Assembly: GCF_010686655.1 (NCBI RefSeq)
Contig: NZ_JAAGVY010000028.1
Span: 1 to 64,000, forward strand
DNA from: Cryomorpha ignava
GTDB taxonomy: Bacteria; Bacteroidota; Bacteroidia; Flavobacteriales_D; Cryomorphaceae
DNA: 64,000 nucleotides
Reading direction: 5' to 3'
In this document: piece after piece, positions 57,029-64,000 of the stretch
Layout of the letters: the number at the start of each line of letters is the position of its first letter
Numbering within the stretch: position 1 is the first letter of the stretch
Translations under genes and position numbers: made by a program
The notes under the pieces: generated by a model
The model's database searches: none
Told to the model about the DNA's origin: nothing
What the model saw: the letters and a program-made list of their open reading frames with translations, nothing else

Positions 57029-59140
57029 TTGAAACGCCTGCTTCTCCCTGTAATAATTATTTTGATTGCTATTGCGGTAATTTTTATCGGCGGTAAGGAC
57101 GAAGTAAAAGGAGCCGGATTTACACACAGTGTAAAGAATCCATTGCTTCTCATAGGCTCCATTGCCGGTAGCGGATCTGTTTCATCTGTTCAGGAAATCG
57201 CTGAATTGGGCGATATCGAATTTTTGCCGGTAGGCAAAATGCCCACCTTTGGCTTTAGCGATGTGCCACAATATATCAAACTCCGCGTTTTTAATTTTGA
57301 AAACCGGGCCGTGGAAAAGGTGCTGGAAGTTAAAAATCCCATCCTCAACGTTTGCAACCTCTACGAAATTGAAGGCAATACAGCTAGGGTGCTTTTTAAG
57401 GCAGGCGATGAGAAAGACTTTTCGGAGCGCCCGGTTCCGCATATAAATTATCAATTTCCAGTGTGGCTGCAGCCAAATAGTACACGCGAATTTATTCTCA
57501 AAGTCTCTGCTAAAGGTGAGCAACTTCAAGTGCCAATTGGCCTTTGGACAAATGCAGAATTATCGCTACGCGATGAAAAAGACAGGCTGCTTCGCGGAAT
57601 CTATTTCGGAATTATTCTCTTTGTACTTCTTTTCAATCTTTTTATTTACCTCATTATCAAGGAAAAATCTACACTTTGGTATGTATTTTATGTATTCGCA
57701 CTGCTTATGCTTCAGCTATCGCTCGGCGGATTTGCGCATCGGTATTTTTGGCCCGAATCTACTTACCTGACCAATATTGCCAATCCATTTTTTGCCTCGG
57801 CGAGCATATTTGCACTTATTAAGTTTACTCAGCAGTTTTTAAATCTCAAAGAATTTTATCCGCGGCTCAACAAGGTCTTTGCGCTAATGGCCCATCTCGT
57901 GGCAATAAACATGCTGCTGGCACTGATTTATACACCGTTGTTTTTTAAGATCTCCGTTCTTTCTATAAATACCATAGCACTCATTCTCAATGCCATGATA
58001 TTGCCTACGGTGATTATGGTGATGCGCAAGAACTTTAAGCCTGCACGTTATTTTCTGTATGCATTTATTATTCTAGTGGGCAGCGTATTCCTTTTTATTC
58101 TCAATAATTTCGGACTTTACGAAAGCGATTTTTACGCTACTTATGGCCTTCAGATCGGCTCGGCGCTCGAAGTGATATTGCTCTCTTTTGCGATTGTAGA
58201 TAAATTTAAAATCTTTAGAGAAGAAGCCTATACCCGATTGGTTACCATTACCGATATGAAGGCCAAAGCCAATGAAGTGCTCGAAAAGAAAGTGACCGAG
58301 CGCACCCATGAAATTGCCATGCAAAAGCAAATTGTTGAAAAACAGAAAGAAGAAATTGTAGACAGCATTCGCTATGCCGAGCGCATCCAAAAATCTATTT
58401 TGCCCACAATGGCCGAAATTGAAGGTTTGTTTGGAGATAATTTTGTGCTCTTCAAACCCCGCGATATTGTAAGTGGCGATTTCTACTGGTTTGGCAAAAC
58501 CCACGAAGACCATCCCTGGAAAGGAAAAACAAACCTGCGCCATTTTGCGGCAGTAGATTGTACTGGTCATGGCGTACCTGGAGCCTTAATGAGCATGCTT
58601 GGGCATAATAGTCTGGAGCAGTGCCTTACGGCAAAAGGGGTTGAATCGCCGGGAGATGCCTTAGACTTTTTAAACAACGAAATAATAGCTGCATTACAAC
58701 ATGATAGCAGCGGCGAGCTGAATGTAAGCGACGGGATGGATATTGCCTTTTGCACCTACGACCCTGACTCACGGTTGCTCTCATTTGCAGGAGCTAAAAA
58801 CAATCTTTACATCCTTCGAAATGGAGAATTTATTGAGTTGAAAGGAGACAGAAAAGCTATCGGATTGGAAGAAATCAATGCCGACAATGGGTTTACAAAC
58901 CACGAAATAAGGCTCGATCCCGGCGATATGGTTTATACATTTACCGATGGTTATCCAGATCAATTCGGTGGAGACCGAAACAAAAAGCTAAAGTCTAAAA
59001 CCCTGCTTCAAAAAATCGCCGACTTTGCTCATTTGGAAATGGATGAACAAAAAAATGCGCTGCTGCACGCTTTTGATGAGTGGCGTGGAGAAAATGAGCA
59101 AATTGACGATGTGTGTATGCTTGGGATAAAAATTCTTTAA
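57029..59140 (+). CDS. 7TM-DISM receptor with SpoIIE-type phosphatase domain
   Basis: This 703-residue membrane signalling protein starts with TTG, giving an N-terminal signal or membrane segment (about 3-21). An extracytoplasmic DISM-type sensor (about 55-180) leads to seven membrane helices (about 190-390) and a coiled coil (about 405-455). A PP2C/SpoIIE serine phosphatase domain follows from about 470, with KPRDIVSGDFYWF (D484), AAVDCTGHGVPGALMS (D510) and YTFTDGYPDQFGG. Such proteins dephosphorylate anti-anti-sigma-type partners or signal to regulators. None is adjacent. Its 3' end is duplicated at 60826-61033. Confidence 0.9.
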   Translation: MKRLLLPVIIILIAIAVIFIGGKDEVKGAGFTHSVKNPLLLIGSIAGSGSVSSVQEIAELGDIEFLPVGKMPTFGFSDVPQYIKLRVFNFENRAVEKVLEVKNPILNVCNLYEIEGNTARVLFKAGDEKDFSERPVPHINYQFPVWLQPNSTREFILKVSAKGEQLQVPIGLWTNAELSLRDEKDRLLRGIYFGIILFVLLFNLFIYLIIKEKSTLWYVFYVFALLMLQLSLGGFAHRYFWPESTYLTNIANPFFASASIFALIKFTQQFLNLKEFYPRLNKVFALMAHLVAINMLLALIYTPLFFKISVLSINTIALILNAMILPTVIMVMRKNFKPARYFLYAFIILVGSVFLFILNNFGLYESDFYATYGLQIGSALEVILLSFAIVDKFKIFREEAYTRLVTITDMKAKANEVLEKKVTERTHEIAMQKQIVEKQKEEIVDSIRYAERIQKSILPTMAEIEGLFGDNFVLFKPRDIVSGDFYWFGKTHEDHPWKGKTNLRHFAAVDCTGHGVPGALMSMLGHNSLEQCLTAKGVESPGDALDFLNNEIIAALQHDSSGELNVSDGMDIAFCTYDPDSRLLSFAGAKNNLYILRNGEFIELKGDRKAIGLEEINADNGFTNHEIRLDPGDMVYTFTDGYPDQFGGDRNKKLKSKTLLQKIADFAHLEMDEQKNALLHAFDEWRGENEQIDDVCMLGIKIL

Positions 59141-59585
59141 CTCATATATTTCGTTGCTGAATTGATGTATTAAAGTAATTGACTGTCAGTCAATTACCCC
59201 CCCCCCATTTTAAAATTTATTAACAAAATATTAGGATAATAAGAAAACAAACTTTAATTTCAGAGCCCCATTTTAGGAAAGAGAAAGCATTCGCAGCAGA
59301 CGGGACCGAAAGATTAAAAATTAAGTTCTTGCCAGACGTTTATTTTACCGGCAGGAACTTCGAATATAAAAATTAAAAAACCCCAACGGACTAGGTTGGG
59401 GTCATCAAAACCACCCGGCTCTAAAAGGAGGTGATTATGAATTGACAAAGGTATATAAATTGCACTTTAATATCAATCGGTATTAATAAGCAGGTTATTG
59501 TCATGAGCCAAATCCTGACACGACTGTCTGCCCGATACGCGGCGGTAATCCCTGCCTGAAAGGGAATTCATCCAATAAAACTCTT
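59141..59585. other. Leader/intergenic region holding RNA element A
   Basis: Most of this 445-base gap is the structured element at 59176-59445. After it, about 140 bases lead to the secreted-protein gene at 59586. They contain short inverted words (CCCGATACGCGGCGG, CCCTGCCTGAAAGGG) but no reading frame. Confidence 0.7.
59176..59445 (+). ncRNA. Putative structured RNA element, copy A
   Basis: From 5' to 3' the element contains the following parts. Hairpin 1: 9-bp stem, 59176-59184/59188-59196, loop GTC. A run of ten C (59197-59206). A block of 29 bases identical to copy B (59275-59303). Hairpin 2: AAGTTCTTGCC/GGCAGGAACTT (59323-59333/59350-59360) with a T-G wobble. Hairpin 3: ACCCCAAC/GTTGGGGT (59380-59387/59395-59402). 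Then AAAAGGAGGTGATTATG, an extended Shine-Dalgarno followed by the mini-ORF ATG AAT TGA (59437-59445). It could be a small RNA or the 5' leader of the secreted-protein gene. No known RNA family was recognised. Confidence 0.6.
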
Positions 59586-60578
59586 ATGAAATATTTTTCC
59601 TTTTGCCCATTTATTTTGGCACTCTTATTCTCTACTTTGGGTTTTGGACAAAACCTTGTTCCAAACCCAAGTTTTGAGGAGTATTTAGAGTGTCCGCAAG
59701 GCACAGCTGACTTTCAAACACAAGTTGTAGATTGGTACTCTTGGCAAGAAACTCCGGATTACTTTAATGCTTGCAATAATACTGAGCTTGGCACGGCTGG
59801 GGTACCCACTAATGCATGGGGTTACCAATATCCCGTATCTGGCAGTGCCTATGCTGGATTAATAACTTATGTTCATTATTTAGAAAACGGAAGAGAGTAT
59901 ATTGCTTGTCCAATCGATCAATTGACAATTGGTATTAGTTACTATGTCATGTTTTACGTATCTAACTGTGATAATGGTTCCACGATTGAATGGAGTTGTG
60001 CAACAAATCATCTCGGGTTGAAATTTTTCAAAGATTCATCCTATAGCTTCAATTCAAATCCCTATACACCCGAAAACACAGCAGACATTGAATTTAATGA
60101 AATGTTTACTGATACTACTAATTGGCATTTGGTTGAAGGTTGGTTTACAGCAGATCAAGCTTACAATTGGATTGCTCTCGGAAATTTTTATGATGACGAC
60201 CATACAGACACCCTTCAACTCAGCAATCCAAATAATCAGTTAAACGAATGTGCTGCGGTTTATTATATTGATAATGTTTGTATCTCAGCAAATCCTGCTG
60301 ACTGTCACTATTTATTGGGCTCAAGAGCTCATGAATTTGAGGTTAGTATAGATGTTTACCCCAACCCTACCAATGGTGAGTTATCTATATCAAGCAATAC
60401 ATTACAAATCGTAAACATCACAGTGTACAGTGTTTTAGGAAAGTTGATTTATCAAAAACATGAACATGAGAACAAAATTGTACAGCTAACTATAGGTCAA
60501 TGGGCATCTGGAATATATATAATTGAGATTGAACTGGATGATGGAATTTTTTATCAAACAAAAATTTTAAAGAAATGA
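59586..60578 (+). CDS. Secreted T9SS substrate, NLVPNxSFE family, copy 1
   Basis: This 330-residue protein has signal peptide MKYFSFCPFILALLFSTLGFGQ. A beta-sandwich body of the OmpA-associated/carbohydrate-binding style begins NLVPNPSFEEY and contains TPDYFNAC, GVPTNAWGYQYPVSGSAYAGL and ENGREYI. A type A T9SS sorting domain covers about 255-330 (VDVYPNPTNGELSI...GIYIIEIELDDG). It is therefore predicted to cross the outer membrane by the T9SS and stay surface-attached or be released. It is paralogous to the 61387 gene. Its stop overlaps the following fragment's ATG by four bases. Confidence 0.85.
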   Translation: MKYFSFCPFILALLFSTLGFGQNLVPNPSFEEYLECPQGTADFQTQVVDWYSWQETPDYFNACNNTELGTAGVPTNAWGYQYPVSGSAYAGLITYVHYLENGREYIACPIDQLTIGISYYVMFYVSNCDNGSTIEWSCATNHLGLKFFKDSSYSFNSNPYTPENTADIEFNEMFTDTTNWHLVEGWFTADQAYNWIALGNFYDDDHTDTLQLSNPNNQLNECAAVYYIDNVCISANPADCHYLLGSRAHEFEVSIDVYPNPTNGELSISSNTLQIVNITVYSVLGKLIYQKHEHENKIVQLTIGQWASGIYIIEIELDDGIFYQTKILKK

Positions 60579-60718
60579 AAAATTTATACGTATTGCTCAC
60601 ACTAATATTTATTCCGTTACTGTCATATTCACAGACAACCGTTACAAATAACAATCCTTTTACGGGAGCATTCCTTGGTTGGAATGCCGGTCAAGATCTA
60701 GACTTCAAAACCAACTAA
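60575..60718 (+). pseudogene. Truncated 5' fragment of an exported-protein gene
   Basis: A 47-codon frame begins with a convincing signal peptide (MKNLYVLLTLIFIPLLSYSQ) and continues PFTGAFLGWNAGQDLDFKTN before TAA. The gene at 62550 has the equivalent FPGDFLGTTNNQVLNFKTN and then runs on for hundreds of residues. This is therefore the preserved beginning of a paralog whose remainder was deleted. The ATGA overlap with the preceding gene suggests it was once part of that operon. A short secreted peptide may still be made. Confidence 0.75.
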
Positions 60719-60825
60719 AACATCAATCCCCAACTTAAATAAATTCAAAGAGCACAACGCTATGCAAAAGCGAGAATTATCCTCCGTCTTTTAACAATAT
60801 CTGACACATTAAAAGAAGTGTAAGA
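60719..60825. other. Deletion-junction segment
   Basis: These 107 bases link the truncated exported-protein gene to the phosphatase remnant. One frame, from 60785, reads RLLTISDTL, loosely like RLVTITDMK just after the membrane region of the intact receptor. It could be a further scrap of the lost paralog, but the match is too short to be firm. Confidence 0.4.
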
Positions 60826-61033
60826 TTTTACGTTTACCGATGGCTATCCCGATCAATTCGGCGGCGACCGAAACAAAAAGCTGATGTCGAAAACCCTTCT
60901 TCAAAAAATCGCCGACTTTGCACATCTGGAAATAGACCAACAAAAAAGTGCGCTCTTATCCGCTTTTGATGAATGGCGCGGTGAGAATGAGCAGATTGAT
61001 GATGTGTGTGTGGTTGGGATAAGAATTGGCTAG
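60826..61033 (+). pseudogene. 3' remnant of a second receptor-phosphatase gene
   Basis: The frame from just after a TAA to a TAG encodes about 69 residues, TFTDGYPDQFGGDRNKKL...DEWRGENEQIDDVCVVGIRIG. This matches the last part of the intact receptor-phosphatase (about 59 of 68 positions identical). Across this stretch I count about 18 synonymous differences but only nine amino-acid changes. The paralog evidently evolved under protein-level constraint before it lost its front part. No start codon or signal for expression is present. Confidence 0.85.
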
Positions 61034-61074
61034 CCCTTATATTCGTTGTTGCATCGACGAATTGAGAAATCTGA

Positions 61075-61331
61075 TAATCAGCTGATTACCCCCCCCCTAT
61101 TTATAATTAATTAACTAAAAATTAGGATAACAAAATAATAACTGTTAATTTCAAAGCCACTTTATAGGAAAGAGAAAGCATTCGCAGCAGACGGCACCCC
61201 AAGATTGAAATTCAAGTTCGAGCCAAAATTATTAACAGGCACGAACTTCAAGCTAAGAATAAAAAACCCCGACGTATGAGGTCGGGGCGAATCAATAACC
61301 ACCAAGGTCAAAAAAGGAGGTGATTATGTAA
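61075..61331 (+). ncRNA. Putative structured RNA element, copy B
   Basis: It has the same order of parts as copy A. Hairpin 1 is the palindrome TAATCAGCTGATTA (61075-61088), followed by nine C (61089-61097). The identical 29-base block is at 61166-61194. Hairpin 2 is AAGTTCGAGCC/GGCACGAACTT (61214-61224/61238-61248, one mismatch). Hairpin 3 is CCCCGAC/GTCGGGG (61267-61273/61281-61287). At the end AAAAAAGGAGGTGATT leads to ATG TAA (61326-61331), a start codon directly followed by a stop. Compared with copy A, several paired bases changed together (A-T to G-C in hairpin 3, T-G to G-C in hairpin 2), supporting an RNA structure. Confidence 0.6.
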
Positions 61332-61386
61332 AAACAAAAGTAGTACTATTATTCTGATACTTCAACAGGGTCTTTGAAACCGTAAG

Positions 61387-62523
61387 ATGTGTCGAATAAT
61401 TTCTACTTTAATTTGTCCGCTAGATGCGAGGCTGCGTACTTCAGAAATACATTGTACTCAAAAACTAATCAATTTTTTAAAAATTCCTATTTTGATTTAC
61501 CGTTTTATATTTTTTGCGATAAGTATTTTGACTTGGCATACGGTTATTGCCCAATCACCTAATCTGGTTCCTAACGGAAGTTTTGAAACACGAATTGAAT
61601 GTATCTGGAATGATGGTTTTATAGCAGATGCACCGCCATGGTTTAACCCGACAAGAGCTACACCAGATGTTTTTCATCAATGTTCTGTTGTGAATTCAGA
61701 TCCTTGCCCCTGGCCTGATCAATATTACCTCGATCCTTGGCTTTATGGTGTTCCAACTAATGCGCTTGGATGTGAAAGCCCTTATGATGGTGATGGTTAT
61801 GCAGGATTATTCGTGGCAGGCAATAATATTAATGGATATGATGGCTATAAAGAATATATAGGCGTCCGTTTAAATAATCCTTTAACTGCCGGAAATCAAT
61901 ATACATTGAAATTTGCAGTATCACTGCCTGAAAGGATTGGAAATGCCATTTGGAATGTTCAGGTGTATTTTGGTTCGGATAGTATTTTCCAACCGGATAG
62001 TATTATAGCACCTTATGATAGTTATCTTGACGTCAATCCACAACTTTCTGGAACTCCCGGAGAATATATTACGAATTATGATGGATGGCACGAAATGGCC
62101 TGGGACTATACCGCTAGTGGAGATGAAGCTTTCATGTATATTGGGAACTTCCAACCAGATTCAGAAACGGATACTTTATATGTATTGCAAGAAGATCCTG
62201 AAGATAACTTTTCTTTATTTTCTTATTACTATATTGATCAAATAGAACTAAGAGAAGGCACTTTAAATATGACTGAAATACCATTTAAACAAAACTTTAA
62301 AGTATATCCCAATCCCAGCACCAACAAGTTAAAGATTGAATCAGATTCTCAAATAAAAAGGATTCAAATATTGAACTTAGAAGGAAAAATTTTGAAAAAT
62401 GTAAGCTTTTTTACAAGCGAATTATACGAGACTGATATTTCAAAATTATCAAGTGGAATGTATGTCCTTAAAATTACATTTTACGATGGTCTTATCGATA
62501 TGTGCAAATTTATAAAACGGTGA
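61387..62523 (+). CDS. Secreted T9SS substrate, NLVPNxSFE family, copy 2
   Basis: This protein of up to 378 residues is paralogous to the 59586 product. It has NLVPNGSFETRIEC, TPDVFHQC, GVPTNALGCESPYDGDGYAGL, YKEYIGVRL, and a C-terminal type A sorting domain (KVYPNPSTNKLKI...GMYVLKITFYDG). The start is uncertain. The ATG at 61387 gives a long hydrophilic lead before the hydrophobic IYRFIFFAISILTWHTVIAQ. A TTG at 61492 would give a normal signal peptide. The RNA element ends about 55 bases before the ATG. Confidence 0.82.
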   Translation: MCRIISTLICPLDARLRTSEIHCTQKLINFLKIPILIYRFIFFAISILTWHTVIAQSPNLVPNGSFETRIECIWNDGFIADAPPWFNPTRATPDVFHQCSVVNSDPCPWPDQYYLDPWLYGVPTNALGCESPYDGDGYAGLFVAGNNINGYDGYKEYIGVRLNNPLTAGNQYTLKFAVSLPERIGNAIWNVQVYFGSDSIFQPDSIIAPYDSYLDVNPQLSGTPGEYITNYDGWHEMAWDYTASGDEAFMYIGNFQPDSETDTLYVLQEDPEDNFSLFSYYYIDQIELREGTLNMTEIPFKQNFKVYPNPSTNKLKIESDSQIKRIQILNLEGKILKNVSFFTSELYETDISKLSSGMYVLKITFYDGLIDMCKFIKR

Positions 62524-62549
62524 ATTGAAAAGGAGAATCTTTTTCAATA

Positions 62550-64000
62550 ATGAAAATTCTTAAACTCTTATTTACATTCTTAATTACTTACATTTTAGTT
62601 AGCAATGTATCCCAAGCTCAAGATTGGGATACCGCAGGAAATTCTACCTTTCCCGGCGATTTTTTAGGCACAACCAATAATCAGGTTCTCAATTTTAAGA
62701 CCAATAGCCTTTTCAGGATGCGGTTGATGAATAGCACCGGCTATCTCGGTGTTGGCTCTCAAACCTTTACCCCATCGGCTTCTTTGCATCTAAACCTATT
62801 GTCATATAATATCAATGCAGGCAATTTGATAAGAACAGATGGCAGGGTAAACCTCAATTTGAGCTGGGCAATGTACAGCGGCACCAATGTTGGAAACTCT
62901 GTTCAAAGAGCCAGATTTTTATTAAGCCCTTTTACAGATACTCAAAATGACGATCACGACACCGTGATGTTTAATGACGCAATAAACCACTTACAAATAG
63001 AGTCTACACTTGGTGATATCGTTTTTCAAGCTCATGGAGCCAATAGCTCAACAGAACAGGGAGAATTATTTGAAAGAATGCGTATTACAAGTGCGGTGTA
63101 TAGCGATCCTCACTGGGACGAGGTTACAACATCTACAACCCGGGTCTCTATTTCGGGAAGGCCCGATCGCGAAATTACAGAACCACTTGCAATGCTTCAT
63201 ATTGGGGAAGCTTGGGATTTTCAAAGAGGTGGCCACCGCGAATGGATGAACTCTGGAGTCTATATCAACAGGGGTAATGATAACGTTTTTTTCGGAATGC
63301 GACCAAGAGAGAATACAACAGATTCAGACGATAATGATGCTATAATCGCTTGGGGCGACAATGCTGCGCCTCCCGGAAGAGAAGACGGATTGAGAATTGT
63401 ATTTTCAGGCCCTTATGACTCAAGTGCAAATCCTGGAGAAGACGCCCATTTGAATGGACTTGAAACCATGCGTTTTCATCCTTCTGGAAATATTGGAATG
63501 GGTGACTTTTCAGTAAATGGACTCGATCAAATGCCTACCGAGAAATTGGATATTGTTGGCAGGTTGCGGGTAAGAGATGTTCCGTTAATAGAAAATCCAG
63601 ATGTACTCTTCGTCGGCCGCGAAATAGATGACGAAGGCGATTATGTGCTGAATCATCTCACTTTTCCAGATGACGATACGCAAGTTTTAAGTGGAACAGG
63701 TGAATGGATTGATATAAGTAGCACAGGTGGTGCAGATTGTAGATGGGTGGATATAGGTTCTGGAACTATAGGAGGAGAACTGGATATACGTATGGGATTT
63801 GATCCTAACTCTGATTGTTATAGAGGGAAAGTAGCTATAGGGGCCCCATTTATAAAGGATGCTAAATTAGAAGTTCACGCAAATTTTGAACGAGATGAAA
63901 TTCGAACCGCTGCCATTTTCCGTATACGTGGCGATCAGGATAATCTTGACAACATTCTGACTGGAGCTGTTGCCCTTTCTGATGGTATTCAGGGAGCTCC
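62550..64000 (+). CDS. Exported FLG...FKTN protein (partial, runs off the window)
   Basis: The frame is open from ATG 62550 to the window end, giving 483 residues so far. Signal peptide MKILKLLFTFLITYILVSNVSQAQ is followed by FPGDFLGTTNNQVLNFKTNSLFRMRLMNSTGYLGVG. This opening is seen in a family of large Bacteroidota cell-surface proteins whose bodies resemble phage-tail-fibre or T9SS cargo repeats (GNIGMGDFSVNGLDQMPTEKLDIVGRLRVRDVP). The C-terminus, where a sorting or chaperone domain would be, is outside the window. It lies 26 bases after copy 2 of the NLVPNxSFE gene, matching the order in copy 1. Confidence 0.8.
   Translation, partial: MKILKLLFTFLITYILVSNVSQAQDWDTAGNSTFPGDFLGTTNNQVLNFKTNSLFRMRLMNSTGYLGVGSQTFTPSASLHLNLLSYNINAGNLIRTDGRVNLNLSWAMYSGTNVGNSVQRARFLLSPFTDTQNDDHDTVMFNDAINHLQIESTLGDIVFQAHGANSSTEQGELFERMRITSAVYSDPHWDEVTTSTTRVSISGRPDREITEPLAMLHIGEAWDFQRGGHREWMNSGVYINRGNDNVFFGMRPRENTTDSDDNDAIIAWGDNAAPPGREDGLRIVFSGPYDSSANPGEDAHLNGLETMRFHPSGNIGMGDFSVNGLDQMPTEKLDIVGRLRVRDVPLIENPDVLFVGREIDDEGDYVLNHLTFPDDDTQVLSGTGEWIDISSTGGADCRWVDIGSGTIGGELDIRMGFDPNSDCYRGKVAIGAPFIKDAKLEVHANFERDEIRTAAIFRIRGDQDNLDNILTGAVALSDGIQGA

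Overview
The window is a chromosomal segment of a Bacteroidota bacterium, most likely a marine-type Flavobacteriales member. Several things point there: secreted proteins with type IX secretion (T9SS) sorting domains of both the gliding-motility C-terminal type and the 'YPNPxxxxL' type, a SprE/PorW-like T9SS lipoprotein, the large-insert form of IspG, an F-type ATPase cluster without beta and epsilon genes, many family proteins typical of the phylum (DUF3098, DUF4412, DUF3108, bacterial GH3), general lack of Shine-Dalgarno sequences, and promoter-like TAnnTTTG boxes. Moderate to low GC is consistent but was not calculated. No rRNA or tRNA gene, CRISPR array or insertion sequence was recognised.

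Layout. 1-6.1 kb: the end of an unidentified gene, then minus-strand genes for an SDR epimerase, an APS/PAPS reductase, a VWA protein, a GH3-family adenylating enzyme and an M23 peptidase. 6.2-15.4 kb: sprE, a bactofilin, and the ATP synthase cluster atpZ-(orf)-atpB-E-F-H-A-G ending in a strong terminator. 15.5-22.5 kb: a GIY-YIG protein with a probable frameshift, then minus-strand fatty-acid and ribosome genes (accC, accB, fabH, rpmF, DUF177), pdxA and an M17 aminopeptidase. 22.7-39.9 kb: a secreted FN3 adhesin-like protein, ribE, metG, an S66 carboxypeptidase, DUF4412, yraN, a pseudouridine synthase with a repetitive N-terminus, an AsmA-like protein, a histidine kinase, hemW, a cyclase, an MmcQ-like protein, DUF502 and an EamA transporter. 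40-44.5 kb: a repeat-rich gap, ispG with an overlapping NAD(P)-binding gene, and an AAA/DUF4143 ATPase behind palindromic operator-like sites. 44.6-51.9 kb (minus): M28 peptidase, a small unknown gene, an M23 lipoprotein, DUF3108 and leuS. 52-56.6 kb: the housekeeping run ftsX-DUF3098-uppP-truB-queA-ispD, interrupted by a MITE-like palindromic repeat.

57-64 kb is the most unusual part. It is a tandemly duplicated four-part module: (i) a 7TM-DISM receptor with a SpoIIE-type phosphatase domain, (ii) a roughly 270-nt structured non-coding element, (iii) a secreted T9SS protein beginning NLVPNxSFE, and (iv) a second exported protein with an FLG...FKTN N-terminus. A deletion has fused the two copies: part iv of copy 1 survives as 47 codons and part i of copy 2 as its last 69 codons. 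The non-coding element is retained in both copies with hairpins of different sequence at equivalent positions, a C9-C10 tract, a 29-nt identical core and, at its 3' end, an extended Shine-Dalgarno sequence followed by a two-codon or start-stop mini-ORF. That is striking in a phylum that hardly uses Shine-Dalgarno pairing, and it is the best candidate here for an undescribed system.

All assignments rest on reading the sequence and on knowledge of protein families. No database search or folding calculation was run.
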